Of a DNA stretch of 32,978 nt, positions 8,746 to 17,272 are shown piece after piece (position 1 is the stretch's first letter; every line of letters begins with the position of its first letter). A program made the position numbers and the translations under genes. Location: NCBI GenBank assembly GCA_031270725.1, contig JAISWS010000146.1, forward strand, positions 1-32,978, given 5' to 3'. Under the pieces are notes generated by a model. It had not been told where the DNA came from, made no database searches, and was given only the letters and a program-made list of their open reading frames with translations. The stretch comes from Syntrophomonadaceae bacterium (GTDB lineage Bacteria > Bacillota > Syntrophomonadia > Syntrophomonadales > Syntrophomonadaceae).

Positions 8746-8797
8746 CAGGGCGAAAACGCGGGTAGACCCCGTCCCTGTCTTAAGGGATGGGTTTTTT
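8746..8797 (+). promoter_or_regulatory. T-box-like antiterminator/terminator leader of glyQS with altered tRNA-binding bulge
   Basis: The 284 bases between recO and glyQ end in a T-box-type switch. CAGGG (8746-8750) can pair with CCCTG (8773-8777) around the conserved 14-base block, which reads AGGGCGAAAACGCG here. The competing terminator is CCCGTCCCT-loop-AGGGATGGG followed by six T (8768-8797). Place and layout match glycyl-tRNA synthetase T-box leaders. Against the family consensus (AGGGUGGNACCGCG), the UGGN bulge that binds the CCA end of uncharged tRNA reads CGAA, so normal pairing would fail. I could not identify a canonical stem I with a glycine specifier, although TTCAGGA/TCCTGAA and AACAG/CTGTT pair upstream (about 8579-8636). 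Confidence 0.55.
8768..8797 (+). terminator. Intrinsic terminator in the glyQ leader
   Basis: CCCGTCCCT and AGGGATGGG form a 9-base stem (one G-T pair) with a six-base loop, followed directly by TTTTTT. It lies 28 bases before the glyQ start, so it must be a regulated attenuator or a leaky terminator. Confidence 0.75.
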
Positions 8798-8824
8798 ATG
8801 TATGAGGGAGAAAGGAGTATAGCG

Positions 8825-9733
8825 ATGAATTTTCAGGAAGTTATATTGCGTCTGCAAAAATTTTGGGGAGACAAAGGCTGCATAATACAGCAGCCTTATG
8901 ATATCGAAAAAGGAGCGGGAACTATGAATCCGGCTACTTTTTTACGTGCTTTAGGTCCGGAACCGTGGCGGGTCGCGTATGTGGAGCCTTCCCGCCGTCC
9001 TACAGACGGCAGGTACGGGGAGAATCCCAACCGTCTGCAGCATTATTACCAATTTCAGGTCATTTTAAAACCGTCTCCGGATGACGTTATAGAGCTCTAT
9101 TTGCAAAGTTTGCGGGAGTTGGGTATAGAGTCTGTTAAACACGATATAAGGCTGGTGGAGGATAATTGGGAATCTCCGACTTTAGGCGCTTGGGGATTAG
9201 GATGGGAAATATGGCTGGATGGCATGGAGATAACTCAGTTTACTTATTTCCAGCAATGCGGAGGTATTGATTGCTTTCCGGTCTGTGCGGAAATTACTTA
9301 CGGCATTGAGCGGATTGCCATGCATATTCAAAATAAAGAGAGCGTTTTTGATATTGAATGGGTGGACGGCGTTACTTACGCTGACGTGCATCATCAAGCG
9401 GAAATAGACTATTCTTTTTATAATTTCACCGTGGCCGATATTGAAAGTTTAATGGCGATGTTTAGTATTTGTGAAAAAGAAGCTGTGCGGGTCATGGAAA
9501 AAAAATTAGTGCAGCCGGCTTATGATTATGTTTTAAAATGTTCGCATCTGTTTAATTTACTGGATGCCAGAGGGGCCATCAGCGTTACCGAACGGACCGC
9601 TTATATAGCGCGGGTCAGGAACTTAGCCCGCCAGGTGGCCGCGGCTTATGTAGAACAGAGAAAGAGACTGGGATATCCTTTATTGAAAAATGCCGAAGAC
9701 CGTAAAAAGTATTTGCTCAAGGAGGAGGTATAA
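8825..9733 (+). CDS. glyQ: Glycyl-tRNA synthetase alpha subunit
   Basis: This is the class II catalytic subunit of the bacterial alpha2beta2 glycyl-tRNA synthetase, which joins glycine to tRNA-Gly with ATP. It begins [19 protein letters not shown] and has the highly conserved [27 protein letters not shown], then [27 protein letters not shown] and QQCGGIDC. The mature length of 302 residues is usual. The track's longer frame from 8726 runs through the leader terminator and is wrong; ATG 8825 has AAAGGAG eight bases upstream and matches the family start exactly. It forms an operon with glyS, with seven bases between. Confidence 0.97.
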   Translation: MNFQEVILRLQKFWGDKGCIIQQPYDIEKGAGTMNPATFLRALGPEPWRVAYVEPSRRPTDGRYGENPNRLQHYYQFQVILKPSPDDVIELYLQSLRELGIESVKHDIRLVEDNWESPTLGAWGLGWEIWLDGMEITQFTYFQQCGGIDCFPVCAEITYGIERIAMHIQNKESVFDIEWVDGVTYADVHHQAEIDYSFYNFTVADIESLMAMFSICEKEAVRVMEKKLVQPAYDYVLKCSHLFNLLDARGAISVTERTAYIARVRNLARQVAAAYVEQRKRLGYPLLKNAEDRKKYLLKEEV

Positions 9734-9739
9734 TTATCA

Positions 9740-11806
9740 GTGAAAGAATTATTACTGGAAATTGGAATGGAAGAAATTCCGGCCGGATATATGCCGGATC
9801 TGATTAGCAATCTGCAGGATCTGGCTCAAAAAAAAGCCGGGGCTCTGAACCTGAGGCATGGTGCTGTTCACACTTGGGGAACGCCGAGAAGGCTGGTTTT
9901 ATATATTGAAGCATTAAGCGAAACTCAGGATGATCGGCATATTGAAAACCGCGGCCCTAAAAAAAATATAGCTTTCGATAGCCAGGGAAAGCCGGCTAAA
10001 CCTGGATTGGGGTTTGCTAAAGCACAGGGGTTGGCTTTTGATGATTTGATTATAAAAGAAGTTGAAGGCGTTGAATATGTTTTTGCGCTGAAAACTATAC
10101 GAGGCCAAAATACTGTGGAGATAATTCCGGATTTTTTACAGGATTTGATTTTGTCGCTGCCGCTTCCCAAGTCAATGCGCTGGGGTTATTCCAGCTTGCG
10201 TTTCGCCCGGCCGCTGCGCTGGCTGTTAGCTTTTTGGGGAGAAGAGATGATCGCGTTTAACGTGGGCAATTTACGCTCAGGAGCGCATACTTTTGGGCAT
10301 CGGGTATTGTCTTCAGGAAAAATTGAAATTGGCGGCGTAAAAAAATATTTCGCGCTGTTGCCGGAGCATTATGTTATTCTGGATCAGGATCGGCGCCGGA
10401 ATCTTATAAAGGCACAGATACGGCAAGCAGCTGAGGAAGTGAAGGGAAAGCCGGTGGAAAGCGCGGAACTTTTGGAAGAAGTTACCTTTTTAGTGGAGTA
10501 TCCGACTGTTTTTACCGGCTCGTTTTCCGCCGATTATTTGCAGGTGCCGCCGGAGGTGCTGATGACTTCAATGATTGAACATCAAAGGTATTTTCCGGTT
10601 TTAAACGATAAGGGAGAACTGATGCCTTATTTTATCGGCGTCAGAAAGGGTAACGAAGATTCTTTGGATATAGTAAGGGCTGGAAACGAAAGGGTTTTAA
10701 AAGCCCGTCTGGAAGACGCTTTGTTTTTCTGGAATGAAGACCGCAAAAAGCCTTTGGAGGAAATAGCGCGCAACTTGGATAAAGTAACGCATCATGAACG
10801 GCTGGGCAGCTTAAAGGATAAAATTGAACGTTTGACAAAACTGGCGGATAATATAGGCGGCGGCTTCAGCGCCAGTGATAAACTGGACGCGCGGAGGGCG
10901 GCGCTTTTGTGCAAAGCCGATTTGCTTACCAATATGGTTTATGAGTTTCCGGAACTGCAAGGGATTATGGGGTGTTACTACGCCCGCTTGAACGGAGAAA
11001 AAGAAGCGGTGGCGCAAGCGGTGCGGGAACATTATTTACCTCGTTTTGCCGGAGACGATTTGCCAGAAAGTCCGGCTGGAACCATTTTAAGCTTGGCGGA
11101 AAAAATTGACAGCCTGGCCGCCTTTTTTACTATCGGCCTGAAACCCAGCGGTTCCCAGGATCCATACGCCCTGCGGAGGCAAGCTTTGGGAATCATAAGC
11201 ATTATCCTGGATCATAAGCTGAATTTGAGTTTGGAAAATGTTTTTGGTTATGCTTACGATATTATTAACATAGAAAAAAAAGAGGATAATAAACAGGAGA
11301 TCATAGGCGAATGTTTAAACTTTTTGCGGCAGCGTCTGCGGGGGACGCTATTGGACAGCGGCTATGAATATGATGTTATTGACGCGGTTTTGGCTTTATC
11401 CCCGGACAACATAAACGATGCGGCGCAAAGAACCGAAGCCTTGCAAAAATTCAAAGAAGGAGCGAATTTCCAGGACTTTATAGTAGTTTTTAACAGAGCG
11501 CACAATTTGTCAAAAAAATGGAAAAATCAGGATTGGCAAGAAGAGGTCTTGTTTGAAGATTCTGAATTGATTTTATTAAAAGCGTTCAAAGAAGTTAAGC
11601 TACAGATTGGCTCATATTTAAATGCCGGCGATTATGCCCGTTCTTTGCAAAGCCTGGCCGGCTTACGGGAAGCCATGGATGAATTTTTTACGCAGGTGAT
11701 GGTTATGGTGGAAGACGAAAAAATTCAAAATGCGCGGTTGGGGCTGTTGCATGAAATAGCCGCCCTTTGTTTTGAAATAGCGGATTTCAGCAAATTAGTT
11801 TATTAA
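9740..11806 (+). CDS. glyS: Glycyl-tRNA synthetase beta subunit
   Basis: This is the 688-residue beta subunit of tetrameric glycyl-tRNA synthetase, which recognises tRNA-Gly. The start is GTG after a strong GGAGGAGG. Family landmarks are LLLEIGMEEIPAGYMP at the N terminus, TPRRLVLYI, NRGPKKNIAFD, KSMRWG, RFARPLRWLLA, TSMIEHQRYFPV and the D-P-Y-A-L-R-R-Q motif near residue 480. The C-terminal helical domain is the anticodon-binding region. There is no sign of disruption. It is co-transcribed with glyQ, and no clear terminator follows it. Confidence 0.97.
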   Translation: MKELLLEIGMEEIPAGYMPDLISNLQDLAQKKAGALNLRHGAVHTWGTPRRLVLYIEALSETQDDRHIENRGPKKNIAFDSQGKPAKPGLGFAKAQGLAFDDLIIKEVEGVEYVFALKTIRGQNTVEIIPDFLQDLILSLPLPKSMRWGYSSLRFARPLRWLLAFWGEEMIAFNVGNLRSGAHTFGHRVLSSGKIEIGGVKKYFALLPEHYVILDQDRRRNLIKAQIRQAAEEVKGKPVESAELLEEVTFLVEYPTVFTGSFSADYLQVPPEVLMTSMIEHQRYFPVLNDKGELMPYFIGVRKGNEDSLDIVRAGNERVLKARLEDALFFWNEDRKKPLEEIARNLDKVTHHERLGSLKDKIERLTKLADNIGGGFSASDKLDARRAALLCKADLLTNMVYEFPELQGIMGCYYARLNGEKEAVAQAVREHYLPRFAGDDLPESPAGTILSLAEKIDSLAAFFTIGLKPSGSQDPYALRRQALGIISIILDHKLNLSLENVFGYAYDIINIEKKEDNKQEIIGECLNFLRQRLRGTLLDSGYEYDVIDAVLALSPDNINDAAQRTEALQKFKEGANFQDFIVVFNRAHNLSKKWKNQDWQEEVLFEDSELILLKAFKEVKLQIGSYLNAGDYARSLQSLAGLREAMDEFFTQVMVMVEDEKIQNARLGLLHEIAALCFEIADFSKLVY

Positions 11807-11829
11807 ACAGTTAACAGGATTTTATTTAT

Positions 11830-11857
11830 TTGATATAGTATATATAATTAATATAAA
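11830..11857 (+). promoter_or_regulatory. Candidate sigma-A promoter for the ccpN-like gene
   Basis: TTGATA (11830-11835) and TATAAA (11852-11857) are spaced by 16 bases in the AT-rich gap after glyS. Transcription would start about 25 bases before the gene. An inverted repeat CCCAA (11862-11866) and TTGGG (11881-11885) then covers the region just before the start codon. This is modest evidence because AT-rich DNA gives chance matches. Confidence 0.35.
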
Positions 11858-11887
11858 TTGACCCAAACAGTATAACATAATTGGGCG

Positions 11888-12535
11888 GTGAGTATTATTA
11901 AACTAAGCGAAAGACAAAATAAAATCCTGCAAATTGTCAAAGAATGTCAGCCGATTACCGGGGAAGGGATCGCAGATATATTAAATGTGACCCGGGCTAC
12001 GCTCAGGCCTGATTTAGCTGTTTTGACCATTTCTGGTTTTTTAGAAGCCAAGCCCAGGGTAGGGTATACTTTTAACAGCAGCCGGGCTGAAAATGAGATG
12101 CGTAAGGTGATAGACGGGTACAAAGTACAGGACATTCAATCGCTGCCGGCGATTATCAGAGCTGATTGCAGCGTGTATGACGCGATTGTGACGCTGTTTA
12201 CGGAAGACAGCGGCAGTTTGTTTGTGCTTGACCAGAATAACTGGCTTTGCGGGTTGGTTTCAAGGAAAGATTTGCTGAAAGCTACTATTGGCGAGGCGGA
12301 TATTCATAAGATACCGGTCAGCATTATTATGACGCGTATGCCGAACATAGTTACTGTTACTACTGAAAATTCGGTGATGGAAGCGGTCCAGAAAATTGTT
12401 GAACATGAAGTGGACTGTTTACCGGTGATAAAAATAATAATTGAACCTGAAACCAATGAGTATAGTTATGAAGTGGTGGGGAAAATTTCCAAAACCAATA
12501 TAACGAGGCTGTTTTTGGATTTAGCCAGTATGTAA
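11888..12535 (+). CDS. ccpN: CcpN-like transcription regulator (HTH plus two CBS domains)
   Basis: This 215-residue protein has the CcpN/YqzB layout. An N-terminal winged HTH (about 5-60, LSERQNKILQIVKECQPIT...RATLRPDLAVLTISGFL) is followed by two CBS domains (about 80-135 and 145-212). In B. subtilis CcpN represses gluconeogenic genes such as pckA and gapB, and the CBS pair senses adenine nucleotides. Here it precedes the PPDK regulator and ppdK, so control of pyruvate/PEP exchange is the likely job. The start is uncertain: the GTG at 11888 lacks a clear ribosome site, while GGTGA overlaps it. Homologues begin at about this point, so the error is a few residues at most. Confidence 0.83.
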   Translation: MSIIKLSERQNKILQIVKECQPITGEGIADILNVTRATLRPDLAVLTISGFLEAKPRVGYTFNSSRAENEMRKVIDGYKVQDIQSLPAIIRADCSVYDAIVTLFTEDSGSLFVLDQNNWLCGLVSRKDLLKATIGEADIHKIPVSIIMTRMPNIVTVTTENSVMEAVQKIVEHEVDCLPVIKIIIEPETNEYSYEVVGKISKTNITRLFLDLASM

Positions 12536-12555
12536 TAAAACAGGAGGTTTATATT

Positions 12556-13383
12556 TTGAGTGAGCATTTGCCTGGAGTATTTATTTTATCGGATTCCATA
12601 GGCGAAACAGCTGAAATGGCTGTGAGAGCTGCCGCCAGCCAGTTTAATTCCGGGAAAATGGAAATAAGGCAGGTGCCTAATATTTCCGACTCGTATACTA
12701 TTGACGAAATCCTGAAACAAGCGGTAGCTAGTAAATTTATCGTAGTATATACTCTGGTGGTTAACGAGCTGGCCGACCATTTAGTCCAGAAAGCCGCCGA
12801 GCTGGGAGTAATTTGTGTAGATGTTCTGGGGCCTTTGCTGGACGCTTTTAAAGAGGCTTCTCAGCTTAACCCCAGGAGAGAGCCGGGCTTGCTGCGCAAA
12901 ATGGACGATATGTATTATCGCCGCGTGGAAGCGGTTGAATTCGCCGTCCGTTATGATGATGGGAAAGATCCGCGGGGAATTGAGCTGGCTGACGTGGTAC
13001 TGATAGGAGTTTCGAGAACTTCTAAAACGCCGCTTTCTATGTATTTGGCGCATAAACGCATAAAAGTTGCCAATGTTCCTTTGGTACCGGAGGTTATTCC
13101 GCCGGAACAGCTTTTTACCGCGGCTAAAGGTAAGGTCATCGGCTTGATTATAAGGGATGAGCAGCTTACTAATATACGTTCAGAGCGCCTGAAAACTTTA
13201 GGGCTGGGCGGGCAGGCCAGTTACGCTTCGTCCAAGCGGATTTTTGAAGAATTGGAATACGCTGAAAAGATAATGAAAAAAATTGGCTGTCCGGTAATTG
13301 ATGTAACCAATAAAGCCATAGAGGAGACGGCCAGTAAAATATTAGAAATCTACTATAGGAGGATAAGTTATGTCAAAACATAA
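12556..13383 (+). CDS. yqfL: Pyruvate,phosphate dikinase regulatory protein (PDRP, YqfL/PpsR family)
   Basis: This 275-residue member of the DUF299 kinase/phosphorylase family has the family start GVFILSDSIGETAE and a P-loop-like GVSRTSKTPLSMYLA (from residue 151). Family members inactivate PPDK or PEP synthase by ADP-dependent phosphorylation of an active-site threonine, and reverse this with phosphate. The target is the next gene, ppdK, whose GGMTSHA site has the threonine two residues before the catalytic histidine. The TTG start is fixed by AGGAGG eight bases upstream. The reading frame runs 14 bases into ppdK, which implies coupled translation. PPDK rather than PEP synthase as partner is inferred from adjacency. 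Confidence 0.92.
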   Translation: MSEHLPGVFILSDSIGETAEMAVRAAASQFNSGKMEIRQVPNISDSYTIDEILKQAVASKFIVVYTLVVNELADHLVQKAAELGVICVDVLGPLLDAFKEASQLNPRREPGLLRKMDDMYYRRVEAVEFAVRYDDGKDPRGIELADVVLIGVSRTSKTPLSMYLAHKRIKVANVPLVPEVIPPEQLFTAAKGKVIGLIIRDEQLTNIRSERLKTLGLGGQASYASSKRIFEELEYAEKIMKKIGCPVIDVTNKAIEETASKILEIYYRRISYVKT

Positions 13384-16018
13384 GTATGTTTTTCTGTTTG
13401 AAGAAGGAAATGCCGATATGCGGCTTCTTTTAGGCGGAAAAGGCGCCAATTTGGCGGAAATGACCAGAATAGGGCTGCCGGTACCTCCTGGTTTTACGAT
13501 AACAGCGGAAGCTTGTAACGCTTATCTGGCGGCTCAGGAACAATTCCAGAAAGAAATAATGGAACAGGCTTATGAATCCCTGTTCATACTGGAAAAAAAG
13601 ACCGGTAAAGTTTTTGGGGATAAAAGTAATCCTTTGCTGGTTTCAGTCAGATCCGGAGCTGCCGTTTCTATGCCGGGTATGATGGACACTATATTAAATC
13701 TGGGCTTGAATGATGATTCAGTTCAGGGTTTAAAGGATTTGACAGGAAACGACAGATTTGCGCAGGACTGTTACCGGCGTTTTATTCAAATGTTCAGCAA
13801 TGTGGTGCTGGGAATAGAACATAACTTGTTCGAAGAAGTTGTAGAAAAGTATAAACGCAGGCTGAATGTGATATTTGACTATGAAATTCCGGCGGAGGAA
13901 TTGAAGTTAATAATAAATGATTACAAAAAACTGGTCAAAAAGGAAATGGGCTTTGATTTTCCGCAGGATGTGCGTGAACAGTTAGTCAGGGCTATCCAGG
14001 CCGTATTTACTTCCTGGAATAACAACCGGGCGATTATTTACCGGCGTTTGAACAAAATAGACGATGCTTTGGGGACGGCGGTTAATATTCAGTGTATGGC
14101 TTTTGGCAATATGGGGGATGATTCCGGGACCGGCGTCGCCTTTACCCGCAACCCTTCCAACGGAGTTAAAGAATTGTACGGAGAATTTTTAGTTAACGCC
14201 CAGGGTGAGGATGTTGTAGCCGGTATCAGAACCCCGATGCCGATTGCGAGATTAAAAGAAAAGCTGCCGGAAGTTTATCAGCAGTTTATTGACACTTGTT
14301 CTGTTCTGGAAAAGCATTATCAGGATTTGCAGGATATTGAATTCACGGTGGAAAAAGGCACTCTGTATATGCTGCAGACCCGTAACGGCAAGCGCACTGC
14401 CCGGGCCGCGGTAAAAGTAGCCGTGGATATGGTGGCTGAAGGGCTTATAAGCAGACGGGAGGCTTTGTTGCGCGTTGACGCGGAATCAATTAATACTTTG
14501 TTACACAGGCAAATTGATAATTCTATTGAGCTTAACGCTATAGCGGTAGGATTGCCGGCTTCTCCGGGCGCTGCCTGCGGGAAAGCGGTTTTTGACGCTA
14601 ATCTGGCTGAGAGATTGGGACAAAACGGTGAAAAAGTAGTCATGGTAAGAAACGAAACCACGCCTGACGATATACACGGCATAATATACGCGGAAGGGGT
14701 GCTGACCGCCCGCGGCGGCATGACGTCTCATGCGGCGGTAGTGGCGCGCGGAATGGGGAAACCGTGTGTATGCGGTTGCGAGGGCATTAATATAGACTAT
14801 AATAACCGCGTTTTTACCGCTAACGGCGTTGTTGTTAAAGAAGGGGATATTATAAGCATTGACGGAGCTACCGGCAAAGTTATGCAGGGTGAAGTTGCCC
14901 TGATTGAGCCGACCTTTTCCTACGAGTTCGAAACGCTGTTAAAATGGGCTGACGAAGCCAAGCGATTGCAGGTAAGAGCCAATGCGGATACGCCGGAAGA
15001 TGCGGTCAAAGCCAGAGAGTTAGGAGCGGAGGGTATAGGGCTGTGCCGGACGGAGCATATGTTTATGGCGCAGGAAAGGCTGCCGCATGTCCAGGAAATG
15101 ATATTGGCTGAAAATGTAGAGGAACGCCAAAGAGCTTTGGAAAAATTATTGCCTTTCCAAAGGAAAGATTTTTACGAAATATTGAAGGCTATGTCGCCGT
15201 TGCCGGTAACTATAAGGCTGCTGGACCCTCCTTTGCATGAATTTTTGCCGGATCGAGAATCTTTATTTTTGCAGGTGTACGATAAAAAACAACGAAATAT
15301 ATTAGATAATGAACTGTTTCAGCAGGAAGAAATGCTGAAAAAAATTGACAATCTGTCAGAAGCGAATCCGATGCTGGGGCACAGAGGATGCCGTCTGGGG
15401 CTGAGTTATCCTGAAATTTACCGTATGCAAGCACGCGCTATATTTGAAGCGGCCGCCCAGCTGAAACAGGAAAACGTAAAGACTTTTGCGGAAGTTGAAA
15501 TTCCCCTGGTTATGGATGTGGGAGAATTACAATTCCTGAAGAATGAAATATTTGCTGTTTATGAAACCATAAAAAAAGAGTTGGGAGTAGAATTAGATTT
15601 TGCGCTGGGAACTATGATAGAGCTGCCCCGGGCCTGTCTTGTAACAGAAGAAATCGCTGAACAAGCGGAGTTTTTTTCCTTTGGCACCAATGACCTCACG
15701 CAGACTACTTTAGGCTTCAGCCGTGATGACGCTGAGGGGAAATTCATTCCGGTGTATCTGGAAAAAAAGATAATGAAGGATAATCCTTTTGCCGTATTGG
15801 ACCGCAAAGGAGTGGGATCACTGATGAAGATGGCCATTGCCGGGGCGCGGAAAGCAAGACCGGGCGTTATGATGGGTATTTGCGGTGAACATGGAGGAGA
15901 GCCTGATTCCATAGAGTTTTGTCATCAGATAGGACTTGACTATGTAAGCTGTTCGCCTTATAGAATCCCAATCGCCCGCTTGTCAGCGGCGCAGGCCGCG
16001 ATTAATAATGTGAATTAA
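13370..16018 (+). CDS. ppdK: Pyruvate, phosphate dikinase
   Basis: This 882-residue PEP-utilising enzyme interconverts pyruvate + ATP + Pi and PEP + AMP + PPi. The domains appear in order: an ATP-grasp nucleotide-binding domain (about 1-350, KGANLAEMTRIGLPVPPGFTI), the swivelling phosphohistidine domain with GGMTSHAAVVARGMGKPCV (Thr452, His454), and the C-terminal PEP/pyruvate TIM barrel with LCRTEHMF, GTMIELPRA, SFGTNDLTQT and MGICGEHGG (Cys838). These residues match characterised clostridial PPDK in place and spacing. In anaerobes it can run in either direction, in glycolysis (PPi-linked) or gluconeogenesis. The ATG has TAGGAGG upstream and overlaps the PDRP gene by 14 bases. There is no T-run terminator after it, but a 14-base perfect hairpin lies 50 bases downstream. 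Confidence 0.97.
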   Translation: MSKHKYVFLFEEGNADMRLLLGGKGANLAEMTRIGLPVPPGFTITAEACNAYLAAQEQFQKEIMEQAYESLFILEKKTGKVFGDKSNPLLVSVRSGAAVSMPGMMDTILNLGLNDDSVQGLKDLTGNDRFAQDCYRRFIQMFSNVVLGIEHNLFEEVVEKYKRRLNVIFDYEIPAEELKLIINDYKKLVKKEMGFDFPQDVREQLVRAIQAVFTSWNNNRAIIYRRLNKIDDALGTAVNIQCMAFGNMGDDSGTGVAFTRNPSNGVKELYGEFLVNAQGEDVVAGIRTPMPIARLKEKLPEVYQQFIDTCSVLEKHYQDLQDIEFTVEKGTLYMLQTRNGKRTARAAVKVAVDMVAEGLISRREALLRVDAESINTLLHRQIDNSIELNAIAVGLPASPGAACGKAVFDANLAERLGQNGEKVVMVRNETTPDDIHGIIYAEGVLTARGGMTSHAAVVARGMGKPCVCGCEGINIDYNNRVFTANGVVVKEGDIISIDGATGKVMQGEVALIEPTFSYEFETLLKWADEAKRLQVRANADTPEDAVKARELGAEGIGLCRTEHMFMAQERLPHVQEMILAENVEERQRALEKLLPFQRKDFYEILKAMSPLPVTIRLLDPPLHEFLPDRESLFLQVYDKKQRNILDNELFQQEEMLKKIDNLSEANPMLGHRGCRLGLSYPEIYRMQARAIFEAAAQLKQENVKTFAEVEIPLVMDVGELQFLKNEIFAVYETIKKELGVELDFALGTMIELPRACLVTEEIAEQAEFFSFGTNDLTQTTLGFSRDDAEGKFIPVYLEKKIMKDNPFAVLDRKGVGSLMKMAIAGARKARPGVMMGICGEHGGEPDSIEFCHQIGLDYVSCSPYRIPIARLSAAQAAINNVN

Positions 16019-16066
16019 AAGGATTTGTTTATATATACATAAATAATAAATAAAATAAGGCTGACG

Positions 16067-16098
16067 GTTCAGTGCGCCTGCGTCCAGGCGCACTGAAC
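16067..16098 (+). repeat. Perfect 14-base-pair hairpin between ppdK and dgt
   Basis: GTTCAGTGCGCCTG and its exact reverse complement flank a four-base loop (CGTC). No T-run follows on either strand, so it is not a classic intrinsic terminator. It may be a factor-dependent terminator, an RNA-stabilising 3' end of the ppdK transcript, or a remnant of a dispersed element. The surrounding 16019-16170 gap holds no gene. Confidence 0.6.
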
Positions 16099-16170
16099 GT
16101 ATTCACCGGAAGACTTAACCGCTGCCGGATAAGTTAACCATATACATTGTCTTTAAAAGGTGAGATGGCT

Positions 16171-17217
16171 GTGATAAATATTCGCGAAGAGATTGAAAAA
16201 AGAGAAGATCAGTGCCTGGCTCCGTACGCGGTACGTTCAAAGTCGAGCCGGGGGCGGGAGCTCCCGGAAAACATGGATCCGGTCCGGACTTGTTTCATGG
16301 TAGACAGGGATCGGATAATCCATTCTAAATCTTTCCGGCGTCTGAAGCATAAAACCCAGGTTTTTATTGCTCCGGGCGGAGACCATTACCGTACAAGGCT
16401 GACCCATACCTTGGAGGTAAACCAGATCGCCCGTACTATAGGGGCGGGATTGAATCTTAACCAGGATTTAATCGAAGCTATTGCTTTGGCTCATGATGTT
16501 GGCCATACTCCTTTCGCCCACGCCGGCGAAAGAGTGCTGGACCGGCTGCTGAAAGAAGGCTTTAAGCATGATGAAAATAGTGTGCGGGTTTTAACGAAAA
16601 TAGAACGGCATCATACGGAGGCTGGCCTGAACTTGTCGTGGGAAGTGCTGGACGGAGTCCTGCGCCACAGCGGATACGGTAAAGAAGTTCCGGAAGCGGC
16701 GTCTTTGGAAGGACAGGTAGTGAAAATAAGCGATAAGATAGCTTATGTTCAGCATGACATAGATGATTCTATCCGGGCGGGCATACTGAAGCCAAACGAG
16801 CTTCCGCGCGGCAGTTTAAAGATTTTGGGGGAAAGCCACAGCCAAAGGATAGCGACTTTGGTAATCAGCACTATTGAACATACGGCCGGACAGATAAAAA
16901 ACAACGACTGTCTGCGGGTAGCGCCGCATCCGGAAATAAATACGGCATTAAAGGAGCTGCGGCAGTTTATGTTTGAAAAAGTTTATAACGGAGATATTTG
17001 CAGGACCGAAAGGGAAAAGGCGATGTTCATAATAAATAATTTATACAATTATTATTGTCTGACGCCGGATCAAATGACTTTACCCTACCAGCAAATCGCT
17101 GAACAAGAGGGAGTGGAAAGGGCAGTGGCGGATTATATATCCGGCATGAGCGACGCTTACTGCATGCATTTGTTCAAAAAAATATTTTTACCGCAGGTAT
17201 TCATGCTGGATGATTGA
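16171..17217 (+). CDS. dgt: dGTP triphosphohydrolase-like HD protein
   Basis: This is a deoxyguanosinetriphosphate triphosphohydrolase-like protein of about 348 residues, which cleaves dNTPs to deoxynucleosides and triphosphate. Family motifs are SRGRELPE, RDRIIHSKSFRRLKHKTQVF, RTRLTHTLEVNQIAR and the metal-binding LAHDVGHTPFAHAGER, then KISDKIAYVQHDIDD. Starts offered by the track are TTG 16147, ATG 16165 and GTG 16171. AAGGTGAG sits directly before the ATG, so the GTG (M-I-N-I-R-E-E...) has the best spacing and equals the family N terminus. It lies 55 bases before dnaG, as in related clostridia. Substrate preference cannot be read from sequence. Confidence 0.92.
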   Translation: MINIREEIEKREDQCLAPYAVRSKSSRGRELPENMDPVRTCFMVDRDRIIHSKSFRRLKHKTQVFIAPGGDHYRTRLTHTLEVNQIARTIGAGLNLNQDLIEAIALAHDVGHTPFAHAGERVLDRLLKEGFKHDENSVRVLTKIERHHTEAGLNLSWEVLDGVLRHSGYGKEVPEAASLEGQVVKISDKIAYVQHDIDDSIRAGILKPNELPRGSLKILGESHSQRIATLVISTIEHTAGQIKNNDCLRVAPHPEINTALKELRQFMFEKVYNGDICRTEREKAMFIINNLYNYYCLTPDQMTLPYQQIAEQEGVERAVADYISGMSDAYCMHLFKKIFLPQVFMLDD

Positions 17218-17272
17218 TATTTTCCGGCCTGGAAACCGGGAACGAAAATTAAAATAAGGATTTGAAAGAACA

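Noticed and set aside
8726-8824. Track's 33-residue N-terminal extension of glyQ
   Set aside because: It runs through the leader terminator; family start and ribosome site both mark ATG 8825.
14320-14721. Minus-strand 133-residue ORF
   Set aside because: Shadow inside ppdK, which is intact and firmly identified on the other strand.
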